A stretch of DNA of 64,000 nt from Arthrinium phaeospermum. Taxonomy: Eukaryota > Ascomycota > Sordariomycetes > Amphisphaeriales > Apiosporaceae. The stretch is from the NCBI GenBank assembly GCA_006503535.1, contig QYRS01000002.1, forward strand, positions 4,340,001-4,404,000, given 5' to 3'. Positions 1 to 10,747 of this stretch are shown in pieces. The position numbers were made by a program, and so were the translations under genes. Numbering within the stretch: the first letter of the stretch is position 1; every line of letters starts with the position of its first letter. Below the pieces are notes generated by a model. The model had not been told where the DNA came from. It saw nothing but the letters and a program-made list of their open reading frames with translations, and did no database searches.

Positions 1-1734
1 AATTAGAATATCTCTGCCCATTGAATACGTGCAGCCCTGGAAAATAAGGATGAGCGTACGGCGAAGGGATATCGCACCTATAAAGGCCATAGCGGCATCA
101 CCGACTCTGGGAGGCTTTTCCGTCGATCCCTAATAAGGATCGACTAGGCGCTGAGGCTTTTCTTATTCGAGATGACCGAGAAACTCGATAGATGCGCCGG
201 GCCGACCGCATCTAATTCCTCTTTCCATTGCACGAGAATTATCTATCCCGATTCGGTCGTGATATCGGGCTCGATTATAAAGCGTATATTCGCTGCCTGG
301 ACTTAAACCCGGCCGCTTTATAAAGGATAAGCGTTGGAAGCAAGTCACGGCCAAGAGAGAGGCTTAGATAACCCTTGACAACGTGGTCGCCCTTTTGACC
401 AACCGAGATGCCCCGTCCATCTCCGACGACCCTGGCCAACCGCGTAAGATTTCCGTGACGATTGAGGGCAAACCGAACTACCAGGGCCTACTCAACAGGC
501 TCTGATATTGCGTCCGCGATCTCCAAGTGGATACAAAAATTATTGGCCAGCAGACCATCGCCATTGTGAAGGGAAATCATCTTTCGGATGGCAGCCCGGC
601 AAGCGCATTGAAGGTCTTGGATAACACGTACAGTAAACAGACTTCGTTGTTCAATAAGCCGCCTATCTCGTCGTCCTCGCCACACTCTGCGCTTATGAAT
701 CGCGCACGCGTAGGCGAACGGTATGGGCAACCACCCTGTACTACAAGCCCGGCATGGGATTTCCCATCTGCGAATGTCATACCTGGCGATCCGCCCCAAG
801 AGCTCAACCGAGGGCCGGCGAAGTTTCCGTCTGGATCAGCCCGCGTGTACTCTGCTGTGGAGCGACTTACAAGCGACTTGTCGTGGCGTAGCTTGTCCTC
901 GCGGTCTGATTTACATGGCACTGGCTTACCACTTTCGACATGAACCTGTTCATCATCCTTAAACAAGACGACCTCGTCATCCATGGCACTCGCGGCGCAC
1001 CTAGGCTACGCGACGGGGACGAAGGGCTTCGCGTGCGACCTTCGTTTCCCATCTCTAGTCCCCTCCGATGTTGCCCGAAAGATCCAGCACGGCGCTTCCG
1101 GGGTCGATCGCGGGCCGCTCCCGTGCCACTCTGTGAACATCGGGCGGCTTAAGGTACAGCTGGGTGACTTCCGGGGCGTCTAGGGTCGACGAGGGACTCG
1201 GTCTGATGGTCCGTGCGCCATGCGCACGTGACGCCCCTTTTGGTAGTGCCGGTAGCCCCTGAACTGGTAACAGCAACACATACGGTCCACCCGGGGCGAG
1301 ATCAACGTGGATGACGAGATAGACCCCGTTCCAGACCATGACCATGTTAACGGTTGGCAACGTGCCGCAGGGACCTGACCGCGGCCTGCCCGCAGCGATC
1401 GAGTAGGCGCCAAGGGGGCTCTGGGGGAAAAATCTACCCGCCGATCCCGGCGTCGACGATGTGTGCGGCGCTCATTTAACGTGTATGCTTTCACGTGAGG
1501 CACTAGAATATACGAAACTGCACTTAAAGAACGTATCATAAAGTGAATCGCGAATTCATTAAACCTTCTCATAGAGTATGAGAGGCTCGGGCTGGCTAAG
1601 TAGCTTCCCGCATATCAAAGGGTATCTGGCTTCGCGCCGATCGCGTTTTACGCGCATACTATGTTACAGAATGATCAAGTGTTCCTTCCCCTCGCAAGTC
1701 CCTTCGAACTACCCGAGACCACCTATTCCCCCTT
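1..1734. other. Gene-poor stretch with decayed coding remnants
   Basis: No intact gene is visible. Several open stretches lie on both strands but none has a convincing start, splice structure or recognisable domain. The most protein-like remnant is listed separately at 368-943 on the plus strand. Further plus-strand pieces around 983-1180 and 1300-1370 also read like protein but sit in different frames, which suggests a gene broken by several frameshifts and stops. Confidence 0.4.
368..943 (+). pseudogene. Decayed coding relic of unknown family
   Basis: One plus-strand frame stays open from about 368 to 943 apart from a single TGA at 503-505. Both sides of that stop read as ordinary soluble protein: an upstream part of about 45 residues with an acidic and proline-rich turn, then a downstream part that begins well but becomes low in similarity to a folded protein after about residue 120. 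A CGA to TGA transition would explain the stop. There is no start codon in a good position and no family is recognised. It may be a relic of a gene once paired with the minus-strand gene at 1735-3021. Confidence is low because a chance open frame of this length in GC-rich DNA is possible. Confidence 0.25.
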
Positions 1735-3021
1735 TTAGTCGAGACCGGGACCGACCGAGCCCAGAAGCTTAACCAAATCGCAGTCGATGTCCGGGTGCTT
1801 ACCCAGAGTTACCAAACCGCGCTTGATGGTGTCGTTGGCAAGGGTCGCGCCCACCGTGTCGCCCTTGTTGTAGTCGAAGGTGTCGGTCAGCGATCTGGCC
1901 AGCTGCGGGTAGACAGAGCTGTGGTCGACGAAGGAACGAAGTCGCTCGCGATGCTCCATCAGACACTCATTCAGGGCGTGGTGGGTGATCGCGTGTCGAC
2001 GATCGTCGCCTTCGCCGCGTCCAAGCTTTCCCGCGACCGACGTGGCGAGTGCTGTAGCGAGGCAAGCGTACTTGCTCAAAACGACCGTCGATCGAAGGAG
2101 TTGCAGAAGCATGGTCTTTCGCGCGTCGTTATCGTTACCGCCGAGGGTGCCCAGGATCTTGTCCATGGGGCTTCCGTCTTTCGTGTCGTAGATGGAACGG
2201 AGGTCGAACGGTCTAAAGGTGCTCTTCAGCGAAGCCTCGAGCTCAGCGAAGGTGCCGGGACCCATCTCGCCATCAAGTATGGCCACAACACTCTTTCCGA
2301 TAAGAGGGGTCTCCTCCTGAATTCTCTGCAGGCAACTAGTCAGGAGGCCCATCACGTCAGACGTGTCCTGCGGTGCCTCGCGTGGGAGGAGATCCATTTG
2401 TTTAGGGGAGTGAGTGATTGAACCGCCCTCCTTTCTGACTAGGAGCGCGACGATCTTACCGAGGGCTGATTTGGCGCGGAGATTCAGCTTGTCCACCGTG
2501 ATGTTCTCGCGTTTGTTGGCCTTGTCGATATCTGACGAGAATATGATCGCCTTATTGTAGCTTGTGATAAGGACATGGCCATGTCCGTTGCGCTTGGCGA
2601 GATCGACCAGTCGGGGGTCGAGCTCGATCTCGTCGACCGACAGTGCACGCTTCGTGCCGGCCACGAAAATAACGTCCTTCTCGTCATCCTCGTACTTCGC
2701 GTTCTTCTCGTCCTCCTCCTTCTTGGCCTCTTTGACCTTAATACGCTCAGCCGCGTGATCGGCGTAGTAGAGCTGGGATTTATGGTCAACAAGGCTAGCC
2801 TTAAGGTAGCGAACGTGCTCCTCCAAGCCGTGGATGTCCTTCAGGGAAGACTCGGACTCCGCGATCGTCTCGGGATCGGGGTCGGACTTTGCGTTTACGT
2901 GCGCATCGAGCTTCGACTGGATGTTGGTCTCGTAGTCGCGTTTCTTGTCCGCGATATCCTTCTTGACGGCCGCGATGGTCGTCTCTTCGGCGCGGAGCGT
3001 CTCGGGCGTGATCGTCTCCAT
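1735..3021 (-). CDS. Orphan coiled-coil protein, 428 aa
   Basis: A single-exon gene of 428 codons with an ATG at 3021. The first 120 residues are highly charged, rich in Lys, Glu and Asp, and look like a long coiled coil. Residues about 125-200 resemble a small mixed alpha/beta domain, and the C-terminal half is helical with a leucine-rich segment near residues 300-330. There is no signal peptide or membrane anchor. I do not recognise the family and assign no function. The gene sits alone between a decayed region and a 3 kb gene-poor stretch, which fits an accessory or transferred gene. The uninterrupted frame and clear codon structure support real coding potential; nothing shows whether it is expressed. 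Confidence 0.6.
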   Translation of the reverse strand: METITPETLRAEETTIAAVKKDIADKKRDYETNIQSKLDAHVNAKSDPDPETIAESESSLKDIHGLEEHVRYLKASLVDHKSQLYYADHAAERIKVKEAKKEEDEKNAKYEDDEKDVIFVAGTKRALSVDEIELDPRLVDLAKRNGHGHVLITSYNKAIIFSSDIDKANKRENITVDKLNLRAKSALGKIVALLVRKEGGSITHSPKQMDLLPREAPQDTSDVMGLLTSCLQRIQEETPLIGKSVVAILDGEMGPGTFAELEASLKSTFRPFDLRSIYDTKDGSPMDKILGTLGGNDNDARKTMLLQLLRSTVVLSKYACLATALATSVAGKLGRGEGDDRRHAITHHALNECLMEHRERLRSFVDHSSVYPQLARSLTDTFDYNKGDTVGATLANDTIKRGLVTLGKHPDIDCDLVKLLGSVGPGLD

Positions 3022-6000
3022 GTTGGATGATTTAGTCGTGAGTGACGTGCGGGGCGCGGAGCGTATGTACGGGTACTGTATGGATGGACTGGGTATGCTT
3101 AGACGTAGCTGGGAGGTAGTGGTAGATGAGGAGATTGGCCACTGAGGTGGAGGTTGGTGGTGGAGGGAGAGGTTAGGAATAGGCTTCAGGGGGGGGAGAA
3201 ATTATTTTATACTGCAGGGGATTTCGGTACATAGGTACTTCTGAAGGGCAATAAGTAGCCAGGGTAAAAGAGGATCTCCGTCGACTGGAATCTCCTTCTT
3301 ACCGTAGCTGAATATAATAGGGAGGAAGAAATATAGCACAGCTTTAGTCGTTTAACGGCTGTTATTTTATACATCCATCCCTAGCCTAACCTGTTTAGGT
3401 AATAGAGTATTAAATATCACAGTTTAATACCACTTTAGGCTTAGCGGCGCCGCCAGCTATCTCTTAATACCAAGAAACATTACGGGTCCCCTTAACGCAC
3501 CACATTGGTTAGTGTTGATGTATTACGCCGGCGGATGTCGTGATGTTTCCTTGGTGTTGAGATGCGCCGGCGAATATCGTGATGTTTTCTTGGTGTTGAG
3601 ATTGTGTGCGCACCACATCGGCCGGTAAGTACTTGAAGTCGGTACAAACCAAAAGAACAGCTGTAGCGTGGGCTTGCGGCTCAGCCGGGGTTTGCGCCGA
3701 TGGTGGTCATGCCGCGGTCCGGAACACGCTACGATTAGGTAACGTTTCGCGAAACGCGCGACGTACGTTCGGTACGGGGATGCTTAAGCGGCCAGATATA
3801 CGAAGACTTTGTGGTAGGACGCAGACTTTCGTAAAGCGCATGGAACATACGAGGGGCCTGAACTGCGTGGGTTGAATGAGGTGCGCGGCAGACGTGTGGC
3901 TTGATACAGAACCTGCAGGAGCCACAGCGATGCTGGGTCTCTGATGCTCGAGGACTTCAAGCTGCTTGGTACTGCGGCGCCGCAGTTTGGGACATGGCTG
4001 CCAGGACGTTTCTGTCGACCCTGGCACCCGCAGAGAGCGCACTGCCCTCAGAACAGAGCATGAGTGTACGAAAAGGGAGTTTTGCGCTCACAAACCAACC
4101 ACGTGCTCGCGGCGCGGTCGCGTAAGTTCATCTCGGAGACGGCGTACGCGTCTTCCGAGAAATGCATCGTGAAAACGACCAGCGATGAGAGCCTTGCGTT
4201 CCTCCTTCATGGGATTTTATGACGTCGGTGCGGGAGAGTGTCGCGTGGGACACACGCATTAAACGCGACCCACGGAATGAACTTGGAGCGCGGTAGACAT
4301 GGTCGTTGGCTGTGTTGCGGAAGATATATCGGTCGCGATGGTCGTGCGGAGTGGATAATCCAAGGCGTGGATATCATGTTGCGTTGCCTATACAGTCTGT
4401 TGCATGTGATCCGCTGCGGAAGGCACGACAGGATGATTGGAGACGGTGCGGCGACACTTACGATGATGGCGTGCAGTACGTGTAGATCGCGGAGCCCGCG
4501 AGGAGAGTTCGCGCCGTGCGTGGAGATCGCGCAAGATAGAAATTATCGGGCTGTAATAATTACCGTGTGAGCTTGGTGGCGTGCCAGAGGAGGTGCTGGA
4601 TGTGGTGGTTGATTTATTTTCGGGAGAGGTTATGAAGGTGTTTAAGTACTGGAGAATTGGTCTGCAGCACCCAAAGCCTGTCAGCAGGCAAAAGGAATGG
4701 GGAATGGGGAATGGGTTAAGGTGAAGGTTAGGTGAAAGGCAGCAACAATTGGAAATGATGAGGTGAAGGGGAGGGAGAGGCCGGACCCGGACTAAAGTGG
4801 GGCCGGGTCAACGGCGGCTGAGGTACGTACCTTTGAACGGGCTTGGCCAGAGACGGGAAAAAAGCTTAGGTTAGTACTCTGGATTGAGGCTAGCCTAGGT
4901 TCTAGTCTGCGGGCCGACTCTAAAGCCGGTCAACCGGGTGTCCGGGCTGCAGGTGGTTGACCGGGGCTGTAAAACAACTCAAAATTGGTGCTGGCGACGA
5001 GCCGGTGCCTCCCACGGTGGCACCGCCCAGTCAGACCCAACTACAATCTCGATTTGGAGCCAACGGCGGCCCTCCCTGCTCCTGCTCGCCTGCCGCCTCG
5101 AGACCAGGGAAGGTATCGGACTTCCACAGAAACGGTCAGCTAGTCCTTGGGCGATGCTGCCCCAAACCAGTAACATTTTCTGTTGTCCCAGTTTTGATAG
5201 CCCAAGTTGAGGCACTCGCCTTTTTGATATCCAAGCCCCCGAGTTACAGATCAATGGATGGAACTCGGTACAGGCCAGATCATGTTGTTGAAGGTTAATT
5301 ATGCTCCTACGTGATCGCAACATGGCTCCGACCCTGTTGATACAAGGTGGTGTTGTTCTTTAAGCCTGGGCAAATGATCTGGCCCCCCTTGGTGATGACG
5401 ATGTAGCCCCAGCTGGTGGGTCGGACAAGGGCGTCAACTCGTTGAGGCTGTGAATATGGGCGGGGCTTTTGCTGGCAGGATAGGCTCCAGCAGCAGGACC
5501 TCGGGCATCAGAGGCCGTCACCTCAATGTAATGGATGTCTTGAACAGTGCTGAGGGGGGCCATCTTAGAATTGAGGTGATTATGGGTACCAACTGTGAGT
5601 TTCTGGTTGTAGGTATGATAGGATGGTCTCTAATGACCTTATGGTGGAAGTTTGGTGAGGGGCGGTCAGGATAATATTGACTGGAGTACTAGATGGTGGG
5701 GGAGAAAGCAGGATGGGCAAGTACAAATAGGTCATTTTGGCTGCTTTCATATGTAAGACAGAGGATTGGAACTCGGCGTTTTCTAGTGCGTGATTTGCAG
5801 GATGAGATTAATAAAATAAAAGGTAATGCGGGTGTAAAATGAACTCAAATATGTATGTCGATAGTGATGTAAGTCAATATTAAATGTACCTATGCCATGT
5901 TGCATTCAAACTTTGAGAGGCACGTTCTTACCCGAGGCAAATTGCTAATTCAACATCCTCATCCTTATTATTCCCTATGAAAGCAGCATAATTTCTTATC

Positions 6001-6188
6001 CTGAAAATTCTCACTACTCTTCCACCAAACTTCTCTCACAGATCTTCTTTCGACTAGTCCACGACTATTAAGGACTGTTCCTGTGCTGCCCTCATCTACA
6101 CCAACCGCAGATGTCACCCTCTCTACTTCCATCCAGTAGGTACATCTAACCACACTCATGCCGTACTAGGAAAATTGACCGGGTAGAT
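3022..6188. other. 3.2 kb intergenic region, no gene recognised
   Basis: This stretch holds only short, overlapping open frames without domains or splice structure. It contains the small repeat at 3459-3625, a purine-rich, G-rich tract around 4680-4790 with GGAATGG-like steps, and AT-rich DNA close to the next gene (5700-5900). The segment 3600-4560 is rich in CpG compared with its flanks, but no frame in it is convincing. Confidence 0.5.
3459..3625. repeat. Small direct and inverted repeat with transition-only differences
   Basis: Two tandem units of about 39 bases lie at roughly 3527-3563 and 3566-3603. Where aligned they differ only by C/T or G/A changes. An inverted, partly eroded copy lies at about 3459-3487. 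A short flanking motif (gcaccacat followed by T or C, then gg) occurs at about 3498 and again at about 3611. The pattern suggests a fragment of a mobile or satellite repeat hit by repeat-induced point mutation or simple deamination. It is too short to assign to an element family. Confidence 0.45.
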
Positions 6189-8288
6189 ATGTCGCCCCCC
6201 AAGAACCATTCCGAGACGGCTTTTCGTGACGGAAGCCTGACTGTCCTAATCGAAGTGATTCCTAGGGGTGCCAGTCTTTTAGAACCCCTGTTTCGCGATG
6301 GAGACAAGTATGGGAAGTTACGACGAACCGTCCATCTCGGGTCCTCTATCGGAGAAGCTGTGTCTGGCCGGCTCCAAAAACGGCGTCGTGTGCGGCCGGA
6401 ACAGCAAGACATCAATATGCGACGCCAAGGGCTGGTTAATCGTGAAGCGGAACCAAACCCCCTAAACCATCTCATACCCCATTACATCTACTGTCACAGC
6501 GGCGCTCTCGACGAGGCCAGGAAGTGGATTCGAGGGGGTGACGTGAAACACGCTGTCTCTGAAACGTATGAGGCGCAATTGGCTCTTGAGCTGGCCGGAG
6601 AGGCTCCGCCGCTCCCGCCCATCCCGATGATTAACAAATTGCGGCGTCGCGGCGTCAACCAAGCTGGTACCTTACCATCCTATGAGACCATTCGGTGCTT
6701 CCGCCCATACGCCTGGACCGCCGAGGTGGATGAACTGCTGCACAAGTTCCGCCGGTCAATGCCGAAGGATCTGCTGCCCGTGGGTATGCTCAAGGCGGGC
6801 CTGCTGAACTGGTGGCACTACCGATACCACGAATCCAAGGAAGAACATCCACCAATGAGCTTGGCTTCCTTTTTGGTTTTCTTTGTGGTGTCCATTGGCC
6901 GCGCAGTCTTGTGTCAGGAGGTGGTGCCTCACCACCCTGCCCAATTTGCACGACACTGCCAGGATTTGGACATCCTGAACTTGAGGGACATCTACAAGAA
7001 GAAAGATCTTGAGATAGATGCCGGCGCCATCGATGAGAAAAAGCTGTTGCAGCTTCTGGACGACCATGAGCCTGTCCACCTGGGCCGGCTCCTTACTGCC
7101 GATCTCCTCGGCTCCGACAATCCCACCGTGGACCCCGACTGCAGCTACTTCAAAGACTACCTGAAGCTCGAGAACTGTCACGACAATCGCGCCGAGGCCA
7201 TCAAGCCATTTGTTGACCTGATTGGCAATGTCCCGGACCAAGGCGTAGGTCGATTTATAAAGCTACGTTCTAAGTATTATGCTCTACTGCCCGTGGGCGC
7301 TGTAGCTGATCTCAACGTTCGCCCGGTCAAGCAGTTCGACAAGGGCGCCCTGGGCCAAGACGAGCGGAAGAAGCTGAAGAGAGACCTTATGAAGATGTCT
7401 CGGCCACCTCAAAAGATCTGCACATCCCAGATCATTGATTTGACCAGATCATACACAAGTCGACCTGCGCCTGACCAAGCTCGTCAGGACCTTCCCCTCG
7501 GCAGTGCTGAGCTTCTTGCAGGCCCGACTCGCACTGGCCTTACTCACGCAAAATTTACTCCTGCACTCTCTTCTCCCGCTGTTGACAACGACAGGGCTCC
7601 TGAACTCCCCAACCCCGCCTATGACATCACCCAGCCCCCGGCGGATCGTTCTTCTACCATTGACAATGCCGGTCCCTCGGCGGATCATAACTCCGCGCGT
7701 GACGCTGCCAGCCCGGCAGCAAGCCCTAATCCCCCCCGTAACGAGGCTCGCCCCTCGGCAGATCCTATTCCCGTACGCCGCGGACGGGAAGTCACCAGAG
7801 CGCCGTTCCCACAAGTCAAGCAGGAACCTGAGATCAAGCAGGAGGCTGACGTCAAGCAGGAGCCCGCTATCAAGCGCGAATCCTCGGTCATGGAGCAGCT
7901 TGACAGAAAGAGGGCCAAATTCGCTCATGGCCCTCCCAGCAGCTCGGTTGCCTCCACACGCGACTTCAACTACCGCGAGAAGACGGTCCTCGCCGTGATT
8001 GAGACCCTGCGCTTGACTGCTGACGAGATGGTCCAGGCCAACGCCCGCTTCGCCCAGTACAAAGCTGGACATGCTGGTGCAGGTGGTGGTCGGACAGGTA
8101 CCAACGTTGCGACGGTCTATGACTCTATGAAGGGGGCGAATCTGGATGTCGCCGGGGCCAGCCGCATCTGTGCGCACCATTGTGAGCAGCTGGATCGCCA
8201 GAAGGGTCGGGAGGGAGGTCCGAAGCAGAACGCTGGTGACCCTATCTACATAGATGACAGCGACGACGAGCTCTTCGTGAGGCCCTGA
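6189..8288 (+). CDS. Large nuclear-type protein with SUMO-site array and C-terminal SIM
   Basis: A single-exon gene of 699 codons starting with ATG at 6189. The first 400 residues form a mostly helical globular region without a family I recognise. Residues about 415-535 are a disordered Pro/Ala/Asp/Ser linker made of degenerate repeats. Around residues 543-566 four hydrophobic-Lys-x-Glu motifs (VKQE, IKQE, VKQE, IKRE) follow each other every six residues; this is the consensus for SUMO conjugation. A basic KRAK patch follows and could be a nuclear localisation signal. The last 15 residues hold IYIDDSDDE, a hydrophobic core followed by acidic residues as in SUMO-interacting motifs. The combination suggests a nuclear, SUMO-regulated factor. 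The motif reading is direct; the role is inference. A long open frame on the opposite strand (7449-8387) is a shadow. Confidence 0.75.
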   Translation: MSPPKNHSETAFRDGSLTVLIEVIPRGASLLEPLFRDGDKYGKLRRTVHLGSSIGEAVSGRLQKRRRVRPEQQDINMRRQGLVNREAEPNPLNHLIPHYIYCHSGALDEARKWIRGGDVKHAVSETYEAQLALELAGEAPPLPPIPMINKLRRRGVNQAGTLPSYETIRCFRPYAWTAEVDELLHKFRRSMPKDLLPVGMLKAGLLNWWHYRYHESKEEHPPMSLASFLVFFVVSIGRAVLCQEVVPHHPAQFARHCQDLDILNLRDIYKKKDLEIDAGAIDEKKLLQLLDDHEPVHLGRLLTADLLGSDNPTVDPDCSYFKDYLKLENCHDNRAEAIKPFVDLIGNVPDQGVGRFIKLRSKYYALLPVGAVADLNVRPVKQFDKGALGQDERKKLKRDLMKMSRPPQKICTSQIIDLTRSYTSRPAPDQARQDLPLGSAELLAGPTRTGLTHAKFTPALSSPAVDNDRAPELPNPAYDITQPPADRSSTIDNAGPSADHNSARDAASPAASPNPPRNEARPSADPIPVRRGREVTRAPFPQVKQEPEIKQEADVKQEPAIKRESSVMEQLDRKRAKFAHGPPSSSVASTRDFNYREKTVLAVIETLRLTADEMVQANARFAQYKAGHAGAGGGRTGTNVATVYDSMKGANLDVAGASRICAHHCEQLDRQKGREGGPKQNAGDPIYIDDSDDELFVRP

Positions 8289-9571
8289 TAGCTGGAGCAA
8301 CCTATGTACTTGATCGAAGGCAACTGATTGAGATTTCTGGGGCAGAAGTCGCGGTGAAAGATGAAAGTCAAAGGTGCTCGCGCACATGGGCCCATCAGCT
8401 GATAGCCATTACGTTGAGTATTATGCTCTAGGTTTTGCGAAGCATATTGACCGTCGATAGCTAATAGATTATTGATGTCCCAGTTTACTCACCTAAGTAA
8501 TGCGTGCCCGAATATCCTACGATAACGAAGGGTAGCTGTGCTCTGCCAAACCCATCCAGTGTTCCCGTATCCATCCCAGATTGTGCCCCTCCACGGGCAG
8601 GTCTTAGGACCCAAGATGCTTTGACTCATTATTCCCGATGATATTCCCTTTGGAATCAAGTAACATCAGCTAGGTCATGGTTGAAGTAGCTACCTTCACA
8701 AATAGCGCAAAGTCCTTGGCAATTGCCAGAGTCGTTAGACCTTTGGGGTGCATTACTGTCCAGGCCACGAACCGCTGACCCATTTGCAGCGGCCCCTCAG
8801 CAGCAAACAGTACCTAACCAGCACTTACATGCGTCATTATGCCCCCAACGTCATTGGACACAGTCCATGACACAGCAGTCGCAGCTGTACTGGGTACCAA
8901 CCTTGTCAAGAATCGGACCCAAATGCAACAAGATACCTGCGCCTAAGTAGGGGCCAGAGCATTAGCCAACGTATGACAGAGCCCAGTAGGTGATAATGCA
9001 GGGATCGGGCGGGTCATATGGCCATTGTCCACTTGCGGTCAGTGTTTGTGTTGGTTCAGGTCCAGCCAACCAAGAATCAGCGACCTGAGGCAGACTGCCA
9101 CGGGCCAAGAACACAGCAAGCCCAAGCCCAATTGCGGCAACCACGATGATATGTTGTGCTGGATACAAGGTGCTCGGTCTCTTTCTGTAGTAGGTGCAAC
9201 CTTGTATGTCCATAGGTATCGACAAGAGCTAGTGCGTTTTGATGACAAATATGGACCAACCGCCGACGGAAAGAGCAAACAGAGGCAAGGCACCCACGAC
9301 CAAACCTGCGCATGAGAAAAAACCCTGGACATGTAGTCTAAGACTTTGGGAAGTCGCGACGGAGACTGACAGATATGGGGCACAAGTAAACCCCCAAGCG
9401 GCCCTTTGTAAGACTTCCCCCAAGATCTCAACTCGCCTCCTCTCATTTCAACCTGCTTCCCCCACACATGATCATATCGTTTGGCCTCGCCTCACCTCTC
9501 GTCTCCCATTTGATCTGGTCGCCTTCGCCCATTCCAACCCTTTTCCAACTTCACTCACATCTTGATCAGCT
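8289..9571. other. Intergenic region, nothing recognised
   Basis: About 1.3 kb with short open frames only and no domain, RNA gene or repeat that I can see. The last 150 bases before the gene at 9572 are pyrimidine-rich (about 9420-9560), as is usual for fungal core promoters. Confidence 0.5.
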
Positions 9572-10276
9572 ATGGAGAAGAAAGCCAACTTGGTCGACAT
9601 CCTCCAACAGGTGGAGACGTTGTTCACCGCGCTACACGATCACGCCGTGTCCGACCGAGAGAAGGTCGACATCTACGCCTCTCTGCGACGGCTCGTTGAT
9701 CAGTTAGGCCCGGAGGTCACGCGAGTGGGCGAAGCGGTCGCCGAATTCGATCAGGACCGAACCAATCTCGCCCTGCAGCTACAAAAGCTGGACTCAGAGC
9801 TCACAATGCTCGCGGACGAGGAGCGCAAGACGGACTCTATGCTCGAGAACGATCACAACGAGCTGGAGTCAAAGATGGCGAAGATAGACTGTCAGATGGC
9901 GGAGCTCGCTAACCTCAAGCAAACCGCACAGAACACACAGACCACGGGCAACTTCGACATCATTCTTCAACAGCTCATTGAGGCAGGCTTTCCCGTGTTA
10001 GAGGCCGAGAGTTCTGGCCCCGACGCGACCTTCACGTCACTGAAGCCATACATAGCCCACGTAGAGACCTCATATCGGGACTCCAAGGATAAGTTGGAGC
10101 AGTTGTCGAACCAGCTCGTCATGGTGAAGAGGAGCATCAAAACTGGGCTCGACGAGATTGGCAGAGTTCTGGCTTTGACCAGGCAATTGCAGGATGCCTT
10201 GGGCAGCACGCGCACTTCGATCACCACGGCGAACAGCGAACAAGACACAGGTCCCGACGGACGCTCCGCGCTGTGA
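9572..10276 (+). CDS. Coiled-coil protein, 234 aa, unknown function
   Basis: A single-exon gene with ATG at 9572, preceded by a CT-rich promoter. The 234-residue product is hydrophilic and almost wholly helical. Heptad-like patterns run through residues about 45-125 and 165-220, and a short non-coiled segment of about 130-160 separates them. It has no Cys, signal peptide or transmembrane segment. Such two-coil proteins often act as structural or tethering components, but no family is recognised, so this is only a structural description. Its neighbours give no functional hint. Confidence 0.7.
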   Translation: MEKKANLVDILQQVETLFTALHDHAVSDREKVDIYASLRRLVDQLGPEVTRVGEAVAEFDQDRTNLALQLQKLDSELTMLADEERKTDSMLENDHNELESKMAKIDCQMAELANLKQTAQNTQTTGNFDIILQQLIEAGFPVLEAESSGPDATFTSLKPYIAHVETSYRDSKDKLEQLSNQLVMVKRSIKTGLDEIGRVLALTRQLQDALGSTRTSITTANSEQDTGPDGRSAL

Positions 10277-10747
10277 CAAGTGCACTCATGATTGCAGCAT
10301 TGTCTATTGCATACAGTTGGGCAGGGACTCGGATGGGCTCGGTTATGTACGGTGGCAACAAACCTGACGGGTGATAGGTGCGCCGCCATTACCAGCTACG
10401 GCCTCGATGGGGAGGACGCGTTTAGTCTATTCATTTTTCAAGTCAATAGAAGTTTCTTATACAGTTGATGAATTAATAGGTTGCGTGCTTACCCGATAGG
10501 GGGATGAATGTCCTTTGACACTCATGCTTTGTAGTGGGTATCCGATTACTCGGATCGAGGTTTTTCCGCGCCGCCAATTGTTGACCCGCTGCATTCTTAA
10601 TCTCCAAAACCAACATCGGGAATTGCCCGTGAGTCAGTCATCATCATCGCGTTGCTCGACATAATTATGGTCCCACTAATGCATTCTACTTGCTAGTACG
10701 GCCAATAGCATCTCAGGCCCGTGTTGTTTGCCGGCCATTCCGCCAGC
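10277..10747. other. Intergenic region, nothing recognised
   Basis: About 470 bases between two co-directional genes. I see no additional gene. An upstream in-frame GTG at 10721 could extend the next gene by nine residues, but the ATG at 10748 is the more likely start. Confidence 0.5.

Noticed and set aside
1795..2421. Plus-strand open frame of 208 codons
   Set aside because: It is antisense to the 428-residue coiled-coil gene and shows no family resemblance.
7449..8387. Open frame of 312 codons on the minus strand
   Set aside because: It lies opposite the SUMO-motif gene, has no domain, and is explained by the GC-rich codon structure of the plus-strand gene.
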